DNA of 64,000 nt from CAYQPF01 sp964419225 (lineage in GTDB: Bacteria > Cloacimonadota > Cloacimonadia > Cloacimonadales > CAYQPF01), in the NCBI GenBank assembly GCA_964419225.1, contig CAYQPF010000005.1, positions 23,837 to 87,836 on the forward strand, in the 5' to 3' direction. Numbering within the stretch: position 1 is the first letter of the stretch; every line of letters begins with the position of its first letter. The notes below the pieces were generated by a model, which saw only the letters and a list, made by a program, of their open reading frames with translations, searched no databases and had not been told where the DNA came from. The position numbers were made by a program, and so were the translations under genes. This document shows, piece by piece, positions 42,878 through 51,697 of this stretch.

Positions 42878-45064
42878 ATGAAGAAGATAATTTTTATAAT
42901 GATAGTACTGGTTTTAGTGATGGCATGTACGAAAAAGGAGCATACGACGGCATTTGATCCGAGTGCGGATACCTTATCCTGGGCACCCATCAACATGAAC
43001 ATATATATTACCGATACAGGAGAAATAAAGTTATATTGGACAGACAGATGTGATCAGGAAACAGGCTTTAAAGTATATCGGAGAATTAATAGTGGTTCCT
43101 GGGAATTATTAGCTACTCTTCCTGCAAATACGATTCAGTATATTGATGGAGCAGTAAAAGTTAATTTACTGGAGTATCGGGTTTGTGCTTATATTGGTGA
43201 TGTAAATTCCAGTGCAGAGGAGAATTCCATCGTTTTCAATCTGATCAGTCCTTCTAATCTTGTTTTGACACAGATTAATGAAAGCAGAATAGATCTGAGA
43301 TGGCAGGATAATACAAATAAGGAGAAATTTTATAGAATAGACAGGAAAGTTGATGAGGGGGAATGGGTACTTAATTATGCCACAAATCCCGCAGACACGT
43401 TACACTTTTCTGATCTTAATGTGAGCTTAGGGCATCAATATTCATACAGAGTCTTTGCCAGATCTAATTTGCTTACTTCCGGTTATGTGAAAGATACTAT
43501 TACGCTTGGAATTATGGCACCATCAAATTTACAATTGACACAGATAAATACAATTACAGTGGGCTTAAGCTGGGCTGATAATTGTACATTTGAGGATGGA
43601 TATAAGGTGGAACGCAGTCTTGACAGTTTAATATGGCAGCAGATAGCTTCTTTGGGAGCAGATGCGGAAAGTTATACAGACGGGACTGCCAGAACGAATA
43701 TGGTTTATTATCGGGTATGGGCGTATAAGGGAGCAGCAAGTTCAGCATATGCAGTTAATTTAATAAATCAGAATGTGCCTAATCCCACGAACGTAGTTAT
43801 AACAACTCTAACAGCACAGAGCATTAAATTGACCTGGGATGCTCCTGCAGAAATAAACAGATTCAAAATTGACCGTAAGGTTGATAATGGAGAGTGGCAG
43901 AATATAGCTAATCCCACGAACACACCCAGAGTATATCTGGATAATAGTGTTAATTTGAGTCACCAGTATTCTTATCGGGTTTATGGTTTAACGAATTTGT
44001 TTACTTCGGGTTACGGGGAAGTAATTATCAATTTTAATTTGCATGAACCAGTAAATCTGGAAGTAACTCAGGCTAATGACCATGAGATTCATCTGGTTTG
44101 GGAGGATCTGACCAACCTGGAGTCGGGTTACAGGGTGGAAAAAAGAACAAATGGCGGGAATTGGGAGTTGGTGACAGATATGGCTGCTAATTCTAATGCC
44201 TACACTGATGAGTTCAGTAAGTATCAGACATATTCATATCGAGTATACTGTTTTTATGATATTTATAATTCAGATTATTCCAATGAAGTACAAATTACAC
44301 CGACTGATCTGGATTATGTACCGGTACAGAACGGGACATTCAGTATGGGCGGAGCAGCAGATACGCCTGAAGATAATGAACTGCCGGTACACGAAGTGAC
44401 GATATCCGGATTCTATCTGAGCAAGTATGAAGTTACCCAGGCTTTATGGTCACAAATTATGGGAAGTAATCCCTCAGAGTTTACGGGAGATTTACAGAGG
44501 CCTGTAGAACAGATAAGCTGGTTTGATGCTTTAAAGTTCTGTAATAAGCTTTCCATTTATCGTGGACTTACACCGTGCTACAGTATTAACGGTGTGACTA
44601 ATCCGGATAGCTGGGCGGACGGATTTGCCCCGGAGTGTAACTGGGCAGCGAATGGATACAGATTACCAACCGAAGCGGAATGGGAATATGCAGCCAAGGG
44701 CGGTTCTAATCAACAGAATTTTATTTATAGCGGAAGCAACAGTCTGGATCAAGTAGGCTGGTATAATGGCAATGCGGGTAATACAACATTTCCGGTTGGT
44801 TTGAAAGATGTGAACACAATCGGTACTTATGATATGAGCGGGAATGTTTGGGAATGGTGTTGGGACTGGTATGGAGATTATACGGGTAATGCTCAGATTA
44901 ATCCGACGGGACCGATAATCGGATCGAGCAGAATCGCCAGAGGTGGTGGTTTGTACGGATATGGAGTGGATGGAAGTTGGTGCAGGAACACGAACCGCGG
45001 GAGTGACAGTCCGGGAAGCGTAAATATGATCGTGGGCTTGAGACCGTGCAGAAACGTGAATTAA
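42878..45064 (+). CDS. lipoprotein with Fn3 repeats and FGE/SUMF1-type domain
   Basis: The 728-residue lipoprotein (lipobox VMAC near residue 16) carries about five fibronectin-III-like repeats, each opening with a pattern such as NLVLTQINESRIDLRWQDN. A formylglycine-generating-enzyme-like (SUMF1) domain fills about 488-728: GGAADTPEDNELPVHEVTI, FYLSKYEVTQALW, PVEQISWFDALKFCNKLS, YRLPTEAEWEYAAKGG, GNVWEWCWDWYGDY and a closing RGGGLYGYG...GLRPCRNV. Such domains in surface proteins often serve in binding rather than catalysis. It is paralogous to 45805-48027, and its 3' part is almost identical to it in DNA. Confidence 0.88.
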   Translation: MKKIIFIMIVLVLVMACTKKEHTTAFDPSADTLSWAPINMNIYITDTGEIKLYWTDRCDQETGFKVYRRINSGSWELLATLPANTIQYIDGAVKVNLLEYRVCAYIGDVNSSAEENSIVFNLISPSNLVLTQINESRIDLRWQDNTNKEKFYRIDRKVDEGEWVLNYATNPADTLHFSDLNVSLGHQYSYRVFARSNLLTSGYVKDTITLGIMAPSNLQLTQINTITVGLSWADNCTFEDGYKVERSLDSLIWQQIASLGADAESYTDGTARTNMVYYRVWAYKGAASSAYAVNLINQNVPNPTNVVITTLTAQSIKLTWDAPAEINRFKIDRKVDNGEWQNIANPTNTPRVYLDNSVNLSHQYSYRVYGLTNLFTSGYGEVIINFNLHEPVNLEVTQANDHEIHLVWEDLTNLESGYRVEKRTNGGNWELVTDMAANSNAYTDEFSKYQTYSYRVYCFYDIYNSDYSNEVQITPTDLDYVPVQNGTFSMGGAADTPEDNELPVHEVTISGFYLSKYEVTQALWSQIMGSNPSEFTGDLQRPVEQISWFDALKFCNKLSIYRGLTPCYSINGVTNPDSWADGFAPECNWAANGYRLPTEAEWEYAAKGGSNQQNFIYSGSNSLDQVGWYNGNAGNTTFPVGLKDVNTIGTYDMSGNVWEWCWDWYGDYTGNAQINPTGPIIGSSRIARGGGLYGYGVDGSWCRNTNRGSDSPGSVNMIVGLRPCRNVN

Positions 45065-45136
45065 TTATCAATTATTAATTATTAATGGGGGAGAAGGGTT
45101 CTGAAATTGCTGCAAGTAATATTTTAGTGAGGGCTT

Positions 45137-45688
45137 ATGGATAAGTTACTGGTATTGGTTATTTTGTTAAGTATTGGATTCATAAGCCTTCAAGCTATTG
45201 ACTATGAATTGTTTTCTATTGGTGAATTGAGGGATTATTATCTACTGGTAATGATAGAAAAATCTGATTCAACCTATGTACCTAAATGTATTGAAGTATT
45301 TATTCCAAAACCGCTAAAAAGAAGTACAGTAGGGGTAGAAAAATATAATGTACTAAAAGTAAACGATATTTATGACTTGTCTTTAACTGAAGCAGAATTT
45401 AGAGAAATTCCAGATTTTCACCATTATATGAAAGAATTTAGGGCGAGTGATAAAGTACTGGAAAATAGAATAAAACAATTTTATTCATACCCTGATGATC
45501 AGGATAATAAAAAGATGGGAATGGGAATAGCAGGGGTATTCCTTTATGAGCGAGATGGTCCTTGGATTCCTTTATGGGAAACTGATGGTGGAAAAATCAC
45601 CAAATTTCTTTTACCATGCCATTTTACAAAGGACATAATCTGTCATAATTCGAAGTTGTATTATGTTTCTGATAGGGAGAAGAAGTAA
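45137..45688 (+). CDS. exported protein of a small unnamed family (paralogue of 430-912)
   Basis: The 183-residue product has a signal peptide (1-20, cleavage near LQA). It shares with the gene at 430-912 an early RDYYLLV motif and the C-terminal LPCHFTKDIICHNSKLYYVS block, including two cysteines. The middle part (WIPLWETDGG) is specific. No known domain is recognised. It is placed between the two FGE lipoprotein paralogues, 72 bases after the first. Confidence 0.65.
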   Translation: MDKLLVLVILLSIGFISLQAIDYELFSIGELRDYYLLVMIEKSDSTYVPKCIEVFIPKPLKRSTVGVEKYNVLKVNDIYDLSLTEAEFREIPDFHHYMKEFRASDKVLENRIKQFYSYPDDQDNKKMGMGIAGVFLYERDGPWIPLWETDGGKITKFLLPCHFTKDIICHNSKLYYVSDREKK

Positions 45689-45804
45689 TTGAAGATAATC
45701 CAAACTGATTCTTGTAAAAGAGGCATTAAGATGCAGAATATACCATTTGGGTCATGGTTTAAGGATTCTCTCGCTATATGATTTGAACTTTTAAGAGGTG
45801 GAAT

Positions 45805-48027
45805 ATGGAGAATATTAAAACAAATACAGTGAAAATTAAAGAAAAATTGAAAATTGAGATTATAATATTTTTATTTTTGCTCTTGTTCATTTTGTCTTGT
45901 GAGGAAAGAGTTAACCCTTATGATTATGATTCTTGGGAAGGAGTATGGAACCCAACAGAATTAAATATAGTATCGACAGATTCTGGTTCAGTTCAGCTTA
46001 CTTGGAAAGATAACTGTAATAAAGAAGAAGGTTTTAAGGTTTACAGGAAAATTGATGGAGAAAATTGGCAGTTAGTAGCTGTTCTTGCTCCTAATACGGC
46101 ATCGTTTACAGATCGAGTGTTCAAGACTAGTCTGGTTTATTACAGAGTAGCTGTCTATATTGATTATTTAGAGTGGTATGTTGAAAATTCTGGTTCATTT
46201 GATATGGCTAATCCATCAGATTTAATTTTGAAGCAAGTAGGAGCTAGTGAAATTAGTCTTGAATGGAAGGACAATTCAATAATTGAGACCGGTTTTAGAA
46301 TTGACCGAAAAATTGATACAAATACATGGGAGACAAATTATGATTCAACAGCATCCAATACTCATGCATATACAGATACATCAATAACAATCGGTCACCA
46401 ATATACTTATAGAGTTTTTAGTAAAACACATATATTAACTTCAGGTTATACGGAAGCTGAAATATATTCGGAATTTAATCCACCTACAAATTTGCAATTA
46501 GTTCAACATAATTACACTACTATCAATTTAACATGGACTGATAACTGCAGTTTTGAGCAGGGTTTTAAAATTGAGCGTAGTCTCGACAGCCTTAATTGGC
46601 AATTAGTTGCAACAATCCCTGCTGATTCATGTAGTTATAGAGATGGTTCTGTGCGATCGAATAGAATATATTATAAGGTTTGTGCCTATTCTAATGGTAA
46701 AAATACAGATTATGCGATAAATTTGGTTGATCACAATCTACCAACTCCCATAAACTTTGCTTCTATTGTCTTGGGTGAAAATCAAGTTGTAGTTGACTGG
46801 AATTTAATAACCCCAAATTGTGACTATAGAATTGACAGGAAAAAGGGGAATGAAGATTGGCAGACTATCGCAAATTTATATAATAGCAGGCCTGGTTATT
46901 GCGATAATACAGCAATATATGGCAATTTATATTATTATCGCATTTGTACAGTAAGCAATTTTTTTACTTCAGGATATTTAGAAGGAAGCGTTCTTGTTCA
47001 ATTACAAACTCCCAGTAATTTACAGGCAACCCAAATTAGTGCAAATAAGATAAAGATTCACTGGTATTACCCGTATTCTTATGGCCAAGGTTTTAGGTTG
47101 GAGAGAAAAATTGCCAATGGAGATTGGGCAATTGTTAGCACACTTCCGGATAATGTAGTCGATGCATATTTTGATTTTACAGAGTACATTTCAATGAAAT
47201 TTAGAGTGTGCAGTTTTGATGGAACACATGTATCGGGATATTCTAATGAGGTACAGATAACCCCTACAGATCTGGATTATGTAATAGTAACGGGGGGATC
47301 TTTCAGTATGGGAGGGGTGGCGAATACGCCTGAGACTAGTGAATTACCTGTGCACGATGTTACGGTTTCCACTTTTTATCTGAGTAAGTATGAGATAACC
47401 CAGGAACTGTGGAAAAACACAATGGGAAATAATCCTGCGGAATTTACAGGTAATTTACAGAGGCCTGTAGAGCGGGTAAGCTGGTTTGATGCTTTAAAGT
47501 TCTGTAATAAGCTTTCCATTTATCGTGGACTTACACCGTGCTACAGTATTAACGGTGTGACTAATCCGGATAGCTGGGCGGACGGATTTGCCCCGGAGTG
47601 TAACTGGGCAGCAAATGGATACAGATTGCCAACCGAAGCGGAGTGGGAATATGCAGCCAAGGGCGGTTCTAATCAGCAGAGTTTTATTTATAGCGGAAGC
47701 AATAGTATAAATCATGTAGGCTGGTATGATGGTAATGCTGGTGGTACAACACACCCGGTCGGTTTGAAAGATGTGAATACGATCGGCACTTATGACATGA
47801 GCGGGAATGCTTGGGAATGGTGTTGGGACTGGTATGGAGATTATACGGGCAATGCTCAGATTAATCCGACCGGACCTATAATCGGATCGAGCAGAGTTGC
47901 ACGAGGTGGTGGTTTGTACGGATATGGAGTTGACGGAAGCTGGTGCAGGAACACGAACCGCGGGAGTGACAGTCCGGGCAGTGTGAATATGATCGTGGGC
48001 TTGAGACCTTGCAGAAACGTAAACTAA
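45805..48027 (+). CDS. lipoprotein with Fn3 repeats and FGE/SUMF1-type domain, second copy
   Basis: The 740-residue paralogue of the 42878-45064 gene has a lipobox (ILSC, near residue 32) after a basic N-terminus, five Fn3-like repeats (for example NLQLVQHNYTTINLTWTDNC) and an FGE-like domain (about 495-740). Repeats align with those of the other copy but are clearly diverged in sequence, and the codons are more AT-rich. The FGE part is nearly identical: 136 consecutive bases are the same at 44514-44649 and 47477-47612. AGAGGTGG precedes the ATG. Confidence 0.88.
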   Translation: MENIKTNTVKIKEKLKIEIIIFLFLLLFILSCEERVNPYDYDSWEGVWNPTELNIVSTDSGSVQLTWKDNCNKEEGFKVYRKIDGENWQLVAVLAPNTASFTDRVFKTSLVYYRVAVYIDYLEWYVENSGSFDMANPSDLILKQVGASEISLEWKDNSIIETGFRIDRKIDTNTWETNYDSTASNTHAYTDTSITIGHQYTYRVFSKTHILTSGYTEAEIYSEFNPPTNLQLVQHNYTTINLTWTDNCSFEQGFKIERSLDSLNWQLVATIPADSCSYRDGSVRSNRIYYKVCAYSNGKNTDYAINLVDHNLPTPINFASIVLGENQVVVDWNLITPNCDYRIDRKKGNEDWQTIANLYNSRPGYCDNTAIYGNLYYYRICTVSNFFTSGYLEGSVLVQLQTPSNLQATQISANKIKIHWYYPYSYGQGFRLERKIANGDWAIVSTLPDNVVDAYFDFTEYISMKFRVCSFDGTHVSGYSNEVQITPTDLDYVIVTGGSFSMGGVANTPETSELPVHDVTVSTFYLSKYEITQELWKNTMGNNPAEFTGNLQRPVERVSWFDALKFCNKLSIYRGLTPCYSINGVTNPDSWADGFAPECNWAANGYRLPTEAEWEYAAKGGSNQQSFIYSGSNSINHVGWYDGNAGGTTHPVGLKDVNTIGTYDMSGNAWEWCWDWYGDYTGNAQINPTGPIIGSSRVARGGGLYGYGVDGSWCRNTNRGSDSPGSVNMIVGLRPCRNVN

Positions 48028-48138
48028 TTATTAATTATCAATTATTAATTATTAATGGGGGAGACGGATAGGCGGAGTTGGTGTTAGTACCAACAACTTA
48101 AATTCTTTCATTTTAGGGCAGAGTATTGAAGGACAAAA

Positions 48139-48201
48139 TGGACTATATGGACTATATGGACTATATGGACTATATGGACTATATGGACTATATGGACTAT
48201 A
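48139..48201. repeat. perfect 9-bp tandem array (TGGACTATA x7), locus E
   Basis: Seven exact copies of TGGACTATA occupy 48139-48201 and run into the assembly gap, so the true array is longer. Read as protein the unit gives Met-Asp-Tyr, but there is no ribosome binding site or gene context and I do not call a gene. After the gap, AAATGT repeats as a 6-base unit (about 48304-48327) and AAACCCGCAGGCAAGTA (48360-48376) recurs from locus B. No gene is seen in 48028-48539. Confidence 0.9.
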
Positions 48202-48301
48202 NNNNNNNNNNNNNNNNNNNNNNNNNNNNNNNNNNNNNNNNNNNNNNNNNNNNNNNNNNNNNNNNNNNNNNNNNNNNNNNNNNNNNNNNNNNNNNNNNNN
48301 N
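48202..48301. other. assembly gap (100 N)
   Basis: Exactly 100 N, the common placeholder for a gap of unknown size. It starts inside the 9-bp array, which most likely stopped the assembler. Sequence on the two sides need not be as close as it appears. Confidence 0.99.
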
Positions 48302-48539
48302 TGCAAATGTAAATGTAAATGTAAATTATGATAGTATTTGTAAAGAGAAAAAGTGATCAAAACCCGCAGGCAAGTATTAGGGAGCTAGTAAGGAGCTAGA
48401 GAGAATCTAAATTAGTAGAGAGTTGAAAGTTGAAGCAAAATTTTACAGCAAGAGAATAAATTAAAACAAGAATTAACTGGACACATCACAAGAAATAATT
48501 ATAATATCCAATCTGATAAGCTGAGAAAAAGGGGTGAGT

Positions 48540-51497
48540 ATGAATCTGGAAGAGTTGAATGCGTATTATGAGAAGTTTAAGTTTGGAGAGGATAATTTTC
48601 ACAATTTAATGCAGAAGCGGGTTCGGGAGATCTTATTTGTTTCGACTTTTTATGATGCATTTATCTTTGAGCAGGATGGCAGATTATCGGAGCAGATTTT
48701 TGGTGAGTACCGGCAGTTGAATTTAAGTACAGCACCCCGGATCACGAGTGTTCCGACGGGTACAGCAGCATTGAAGAAGCTGGAGGAGTCGGAGTATAAT
48801 CTGGTGATACTGATGATGCGGATCGGGGAGATGTCTCCCTTTGAGTTAAGTAAGATAATTAAGGAAAAGTATCCTGATTTACCGGTTTTATTACTGTTGA
48901 ATATCCAGTCAGATCTGGCTGTATTAGAGGATTACAAGGCAAAATTGGATCACATAGATGATGTATTCATTTGGAATGGAGACACGAAGTTATTTTTAGC
49001 GATAGTAAAGAGTGTGGAAGACAAGTTGAATTTGAAGTATGATACTGAGAATGGAATGGTGCGAGTGATCTTGTTAGTGGAAGATTCCATATATTATTAT
49101 TCTTTGTTTTTGCCTTTGCTTTATACTGAGATCATGAAGCAGACACAACGACTGATAGATGAAGAGTTGAATGAAACTAATAAGCGGATGAGGATGCGGG
49201 CCAGACCAAAGGTGATTCTGGTGCATAATTACGAGGATGCCTGGAAGTATTATCAGGAATACAAGGATTATTTGCTTTGTGTGATTTCGGATGTACGTTA
49301 TAAGATGGAACAGGTTATTGATCCTGAAGCGGGGATCAAGCTGATCCGGAAGATAGTGGCGGAGAGTCCTGATATACCTGTGATACTGCAATCATCGGAG
49401 TTGGTGAATGAAACGAAAGCCCGGGAATTGAATGTGACTTTTCTGCATAAGAATTCCAAGAATATGCTACATGCATTGACGAATTTCATTATGGATAACT
49501 TAGGGTTTGGGCCTTTTATTTTTAGGGGAGAAAGAGGGGATCAGATTGGAGTGGCAGAGAAAATATCAGATTTTCAGGAGCAGTTAGCGAATATAAGTGA
49601 TGAATCATTATTGTTCCATAGTAGGCACAATCATTTTTCGACCTGGTTGATCGCCCATGGGGAAATCCAGATAGCGAAAAGGATACAGCCTTTGACGATC
49701 AACGATTTCAGGGGTGTTACTTCATTGAGAGTTTACTTATTGAGTGTTTTTGAGGAAGTGAAAACAGGAAAGGGTAAAGGGAAGATAATCAACTTTGAGG
49801 TCAACAGTTTGAATCAGAAGAATCAGATTGTGAGGTTATCTGAAGGATCATTTGGCGGGAAAGGGAGAGGTTTGGCATTTTTGAATTCGATGTTGGCAAC
49901 TATGGAGTATGAAACCAAGTTTGAAAAAGCACGGATTGTTATTCCTTCCACCGCAATTATAGGTACGAATGAATTTGATATGTTTTTGAGCAGGAACGGG
50001 TTCAATCTGAATCAGGTAAATCTGAGTGATGAGGAGATAGATCTTTTCTTTTTGCAGGGAGAGCTTTCAGAGTTGTTGCTGGAAAAGTTAAGAATTTACC
50101 TGGAGCAGAGTACACAACCCTTGGCGGTGCGGTCTTCCGGGTTATTGGAGGATTCACAGTCTCAATCTTTTGCAGGGGTTTACAGGACGTTTTTAATACC
50201 GAATAATTCTGTCGAATTGGAGACCAGGTTGAATCAGATTACGGATGCAATAAAGTTAGTATTTGCCTCAATTTTTTTAGAAAGTAGCCGCAAGTATATA
50301 GAGGGGATCAATTTTAAATTAGAAGAAGAGAAAATGGCAGTGATTATTCAGGAAGTTGTAGGAGAGAGGTACGGTGATCTATTCTTTCCGTTGATTTCCG
50401 GGGTAGCACAGTCCTATAATTGTTATCCGTCGGGAAGATTGAAGCATCAGGACGGAGTTGTCTCGATGGCTGTAGGTTTGGGTAAAAGCATTGTAGAACG
50501 GGAGAAGGTATATAGTTTTTGTCCAAAGTATCCCAAGGTGGAGTTTTTCCGTACGACAGAGATGGTGGAGAATAGTCAGCAGCATTTTTATGCGATAAAT
50601 TGTGCACAGGAAAAATTTGATTTATCCAAGGGAGAGGATGAAACATTAGTAAGTATTGAAATTACAAAAGAATTTAAGAATTATTTTCTTAAGCCATTAA
50701 CATCAATTTGGGATTATGAGAACAAGTATTTTGTAGATTCGGATTGGATGGAGGGACCCAGAGTATTGACCTTCAGGAATGTGACACATTTCAATAATCC
50801 TCCGGTATCAGAGATAGTGAGTGCTATTTTGGAGTTTGGGGAATTGTCGATGGGAGCACCAGTAGAGATTGAGTTTGCGATGTGTCATGATGAAGTAAGC
50901 AAAAAGTATGATTTTTATTTACTTCAGATCAGGCCTTTGACAGTTAATGAAGGTAGGACAGAGGTAAACTTGGAGGAAATTGAGAGAAGTGAAGTGATGT
51001 TAATTTCGAATCATTCTTTAGGAAACGGGGTAATAGAGGGTATTAAGGATGTGATTTTTGTATCGCCCGGCAATTTTGATAACACAAAGACTCTTGAAAT
51101 GAAAGTAGAAATTGATTATTTTAACGAAAAAATGAAAAAAAGCGGGAAAAACTATATATTAATCAGTGAAGGGCGATGGGGTTCGAGCGACAGATTTTTG
51201 GGGATACCTGTGAAGTGGGGCAACATTAGTAAAGCGAAAGTTATTGTAGAAATAGTTTCTCAGAACAAGTATATAGAGGCGTCGCATGGAAGTCATTTTT
51301 TTCATAATGTAGTTTCGATGAATGTTGGTTATTTAACAGTATCCGCACAGAATACATCAGATCTATTGGATTGGAATTGGCTGGAAGCCGCTCCGATAGA
51401 GGAGAAGCTTAATTTTGTAACTCATGTAAGTTTTAGTGAATTCTTAGAGGTAAGAATTGATGGAAAAAAAGGAATAGCAGTGATAGTTAAGAGTTAA
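48540..51497 (+). CDS. two receiver-like domains fused to a PEP/pyruvate-binding (PPDK_N) domain
   Basis: The 985-residue soluble protein starts with two CheY-like domains. The first (about 28-155) lacks the phosphoacceptor: the site reads LMMRIGEMS. The second (about 170-330) keeps it: LLVEDSIYYY, D251 in VISDVRY, the serine in ILQSS and a lysine in FLHKN. The rest (about 430-815) is the ATP-binding PPDK_N domain of PEP synthase, with GGKGRGLAFLNSM, R531 in AVRSSGLLEDSQSQSFAG and LLQIRPLT. The swivelling phosphohistidine domain and the PEP-binding barrel are missing, so it cannot be an ordinary PEP synthase. ATG 48540 is preferred over GTG 48534. Confidence 0.82.
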   Translation: MNLEELNAYYEKFKFGEDNFHNLMQKRVREILFVSTFYDAFIFEQDGRLSEQIFGEYRQLNLSTAPRITSVPTGTAALKKLEESEYNLVILMMRIGEMSPFELSKIIKEKYPDLPVLLLLNIQSDLAVLEDYKAKLDHIDDVFIWNGDTKLFLAIVKSVEDKLNLKYDTENGMVRVILLVEDSIYYYSLFLPLLYTEIMKQTQRLIDEELNETNKRMRMRARPKVILVHNYEDAWKYYQEYKDYLLCVISDVRYKMEQVIDPEAGIKLIRKIVAESPDIPVILQSSELVNETKARELNVTFLHKNSKNMLHALTNFIMDNLGFGPFIFRGERGDQIGVAEKISDFQEQLANISDESLLFHSRHNHFSTWLIAHGEIQIAKRIQPLTINDFRGVTSLRVYLLSVFEEVKTGKGKGKIINFEVNSLNQKNQIVRLSEGSFGGKGRGLAFLNSMLATMEYETKFEKARIVIPSTAIIGTNEFDMFLSRNGFNLNQVNLSDEEIDLFFLQGELSELLLEKLRIYLEQSTQPLAVRSSGLLEDSQSQSFAGVYRTFLIPNNSVELETRLNQITDAIKLVFASIFLESSRKYIEGINFKLEEEKMAVIIQEVVGERYGDLFFPLISGVAQSYNCYPSGRLKHQDGVVSMAVGLGKSIVEREKVYSFCPKYPKVEFFRTTEMVENSQQHFYAINCAQEKFDLSKGEDETLVSIEITKEFKNYFLKPLTSIWDYENKYFVDSDWMEGPRVLTFRNVTHFNNPPVSEIVSAILEFGELSMGAPVEIEFAMCHDEVSKKYDFYLLQIRPLTVNEGRTEVNLEEIERSEVMLISNHSLGNGVIEGIKDVIFVSPGNFDNTKTLEMKVEIDYFNEKMKKSGKNYILISEGRWGSSDRFLGIPVKWGNISKAKVIVEIVSQNKYIEASHGSHFFHNVVSMNVGYLTVSAQNTSDLLDWNWLEAAPIEEKLNFVTHVSFSEFLEVRIDGKKGIAVIVKS

Positions 51498-51531
51498 GAA
51501 TTGAGAGTTGAGAGTTTGGGGGAAGGGACTA

Positions 51532-51570
51532 AATGGACAGAATAGACAGTATGGACATGATGGACAATAG
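51532..51570. repeat. degenerate 9-bp array, locus F
   Basis: Units ATGGACAGA-ATAGACAGT-ATGGACATG-ATGGACAAT follow the receiver/PPDK_N gene by 34 bases. Each keeps the GAC core at 9-base spacing. Confidence 0.65.
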
Positions 51571-51697
51571 GGAGAAATAAGGTCATTTTATCTGTGATGC
51601 AAAGAAAGATTGGGCTTTTGCAAAAAAGGTTTTGACAAAAAGAGTGCCTTGTCTTTTTTTTCCAATGGGTTTTTTTATTAATAAAAGGAGGAAAAAC

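Noticed and set aside
48139..48201. CRISPR array
   Set aside because: Units are only 9 bases and contiguous, without spacers; no cas gene is in the window.
48052..48360. Open frames on both strands through the 9-bp array and the N gap
   Set aside because: They arise because a 9-base repeat has no stop codon and because N are read as open; there is no start context.
48540..51497. Complete phosphoenolpyruvate synthase
   Set aside because: Only the nucleotide-binding domain is present; the phosphohistidine motif and the PEP-binding barrel are missing.
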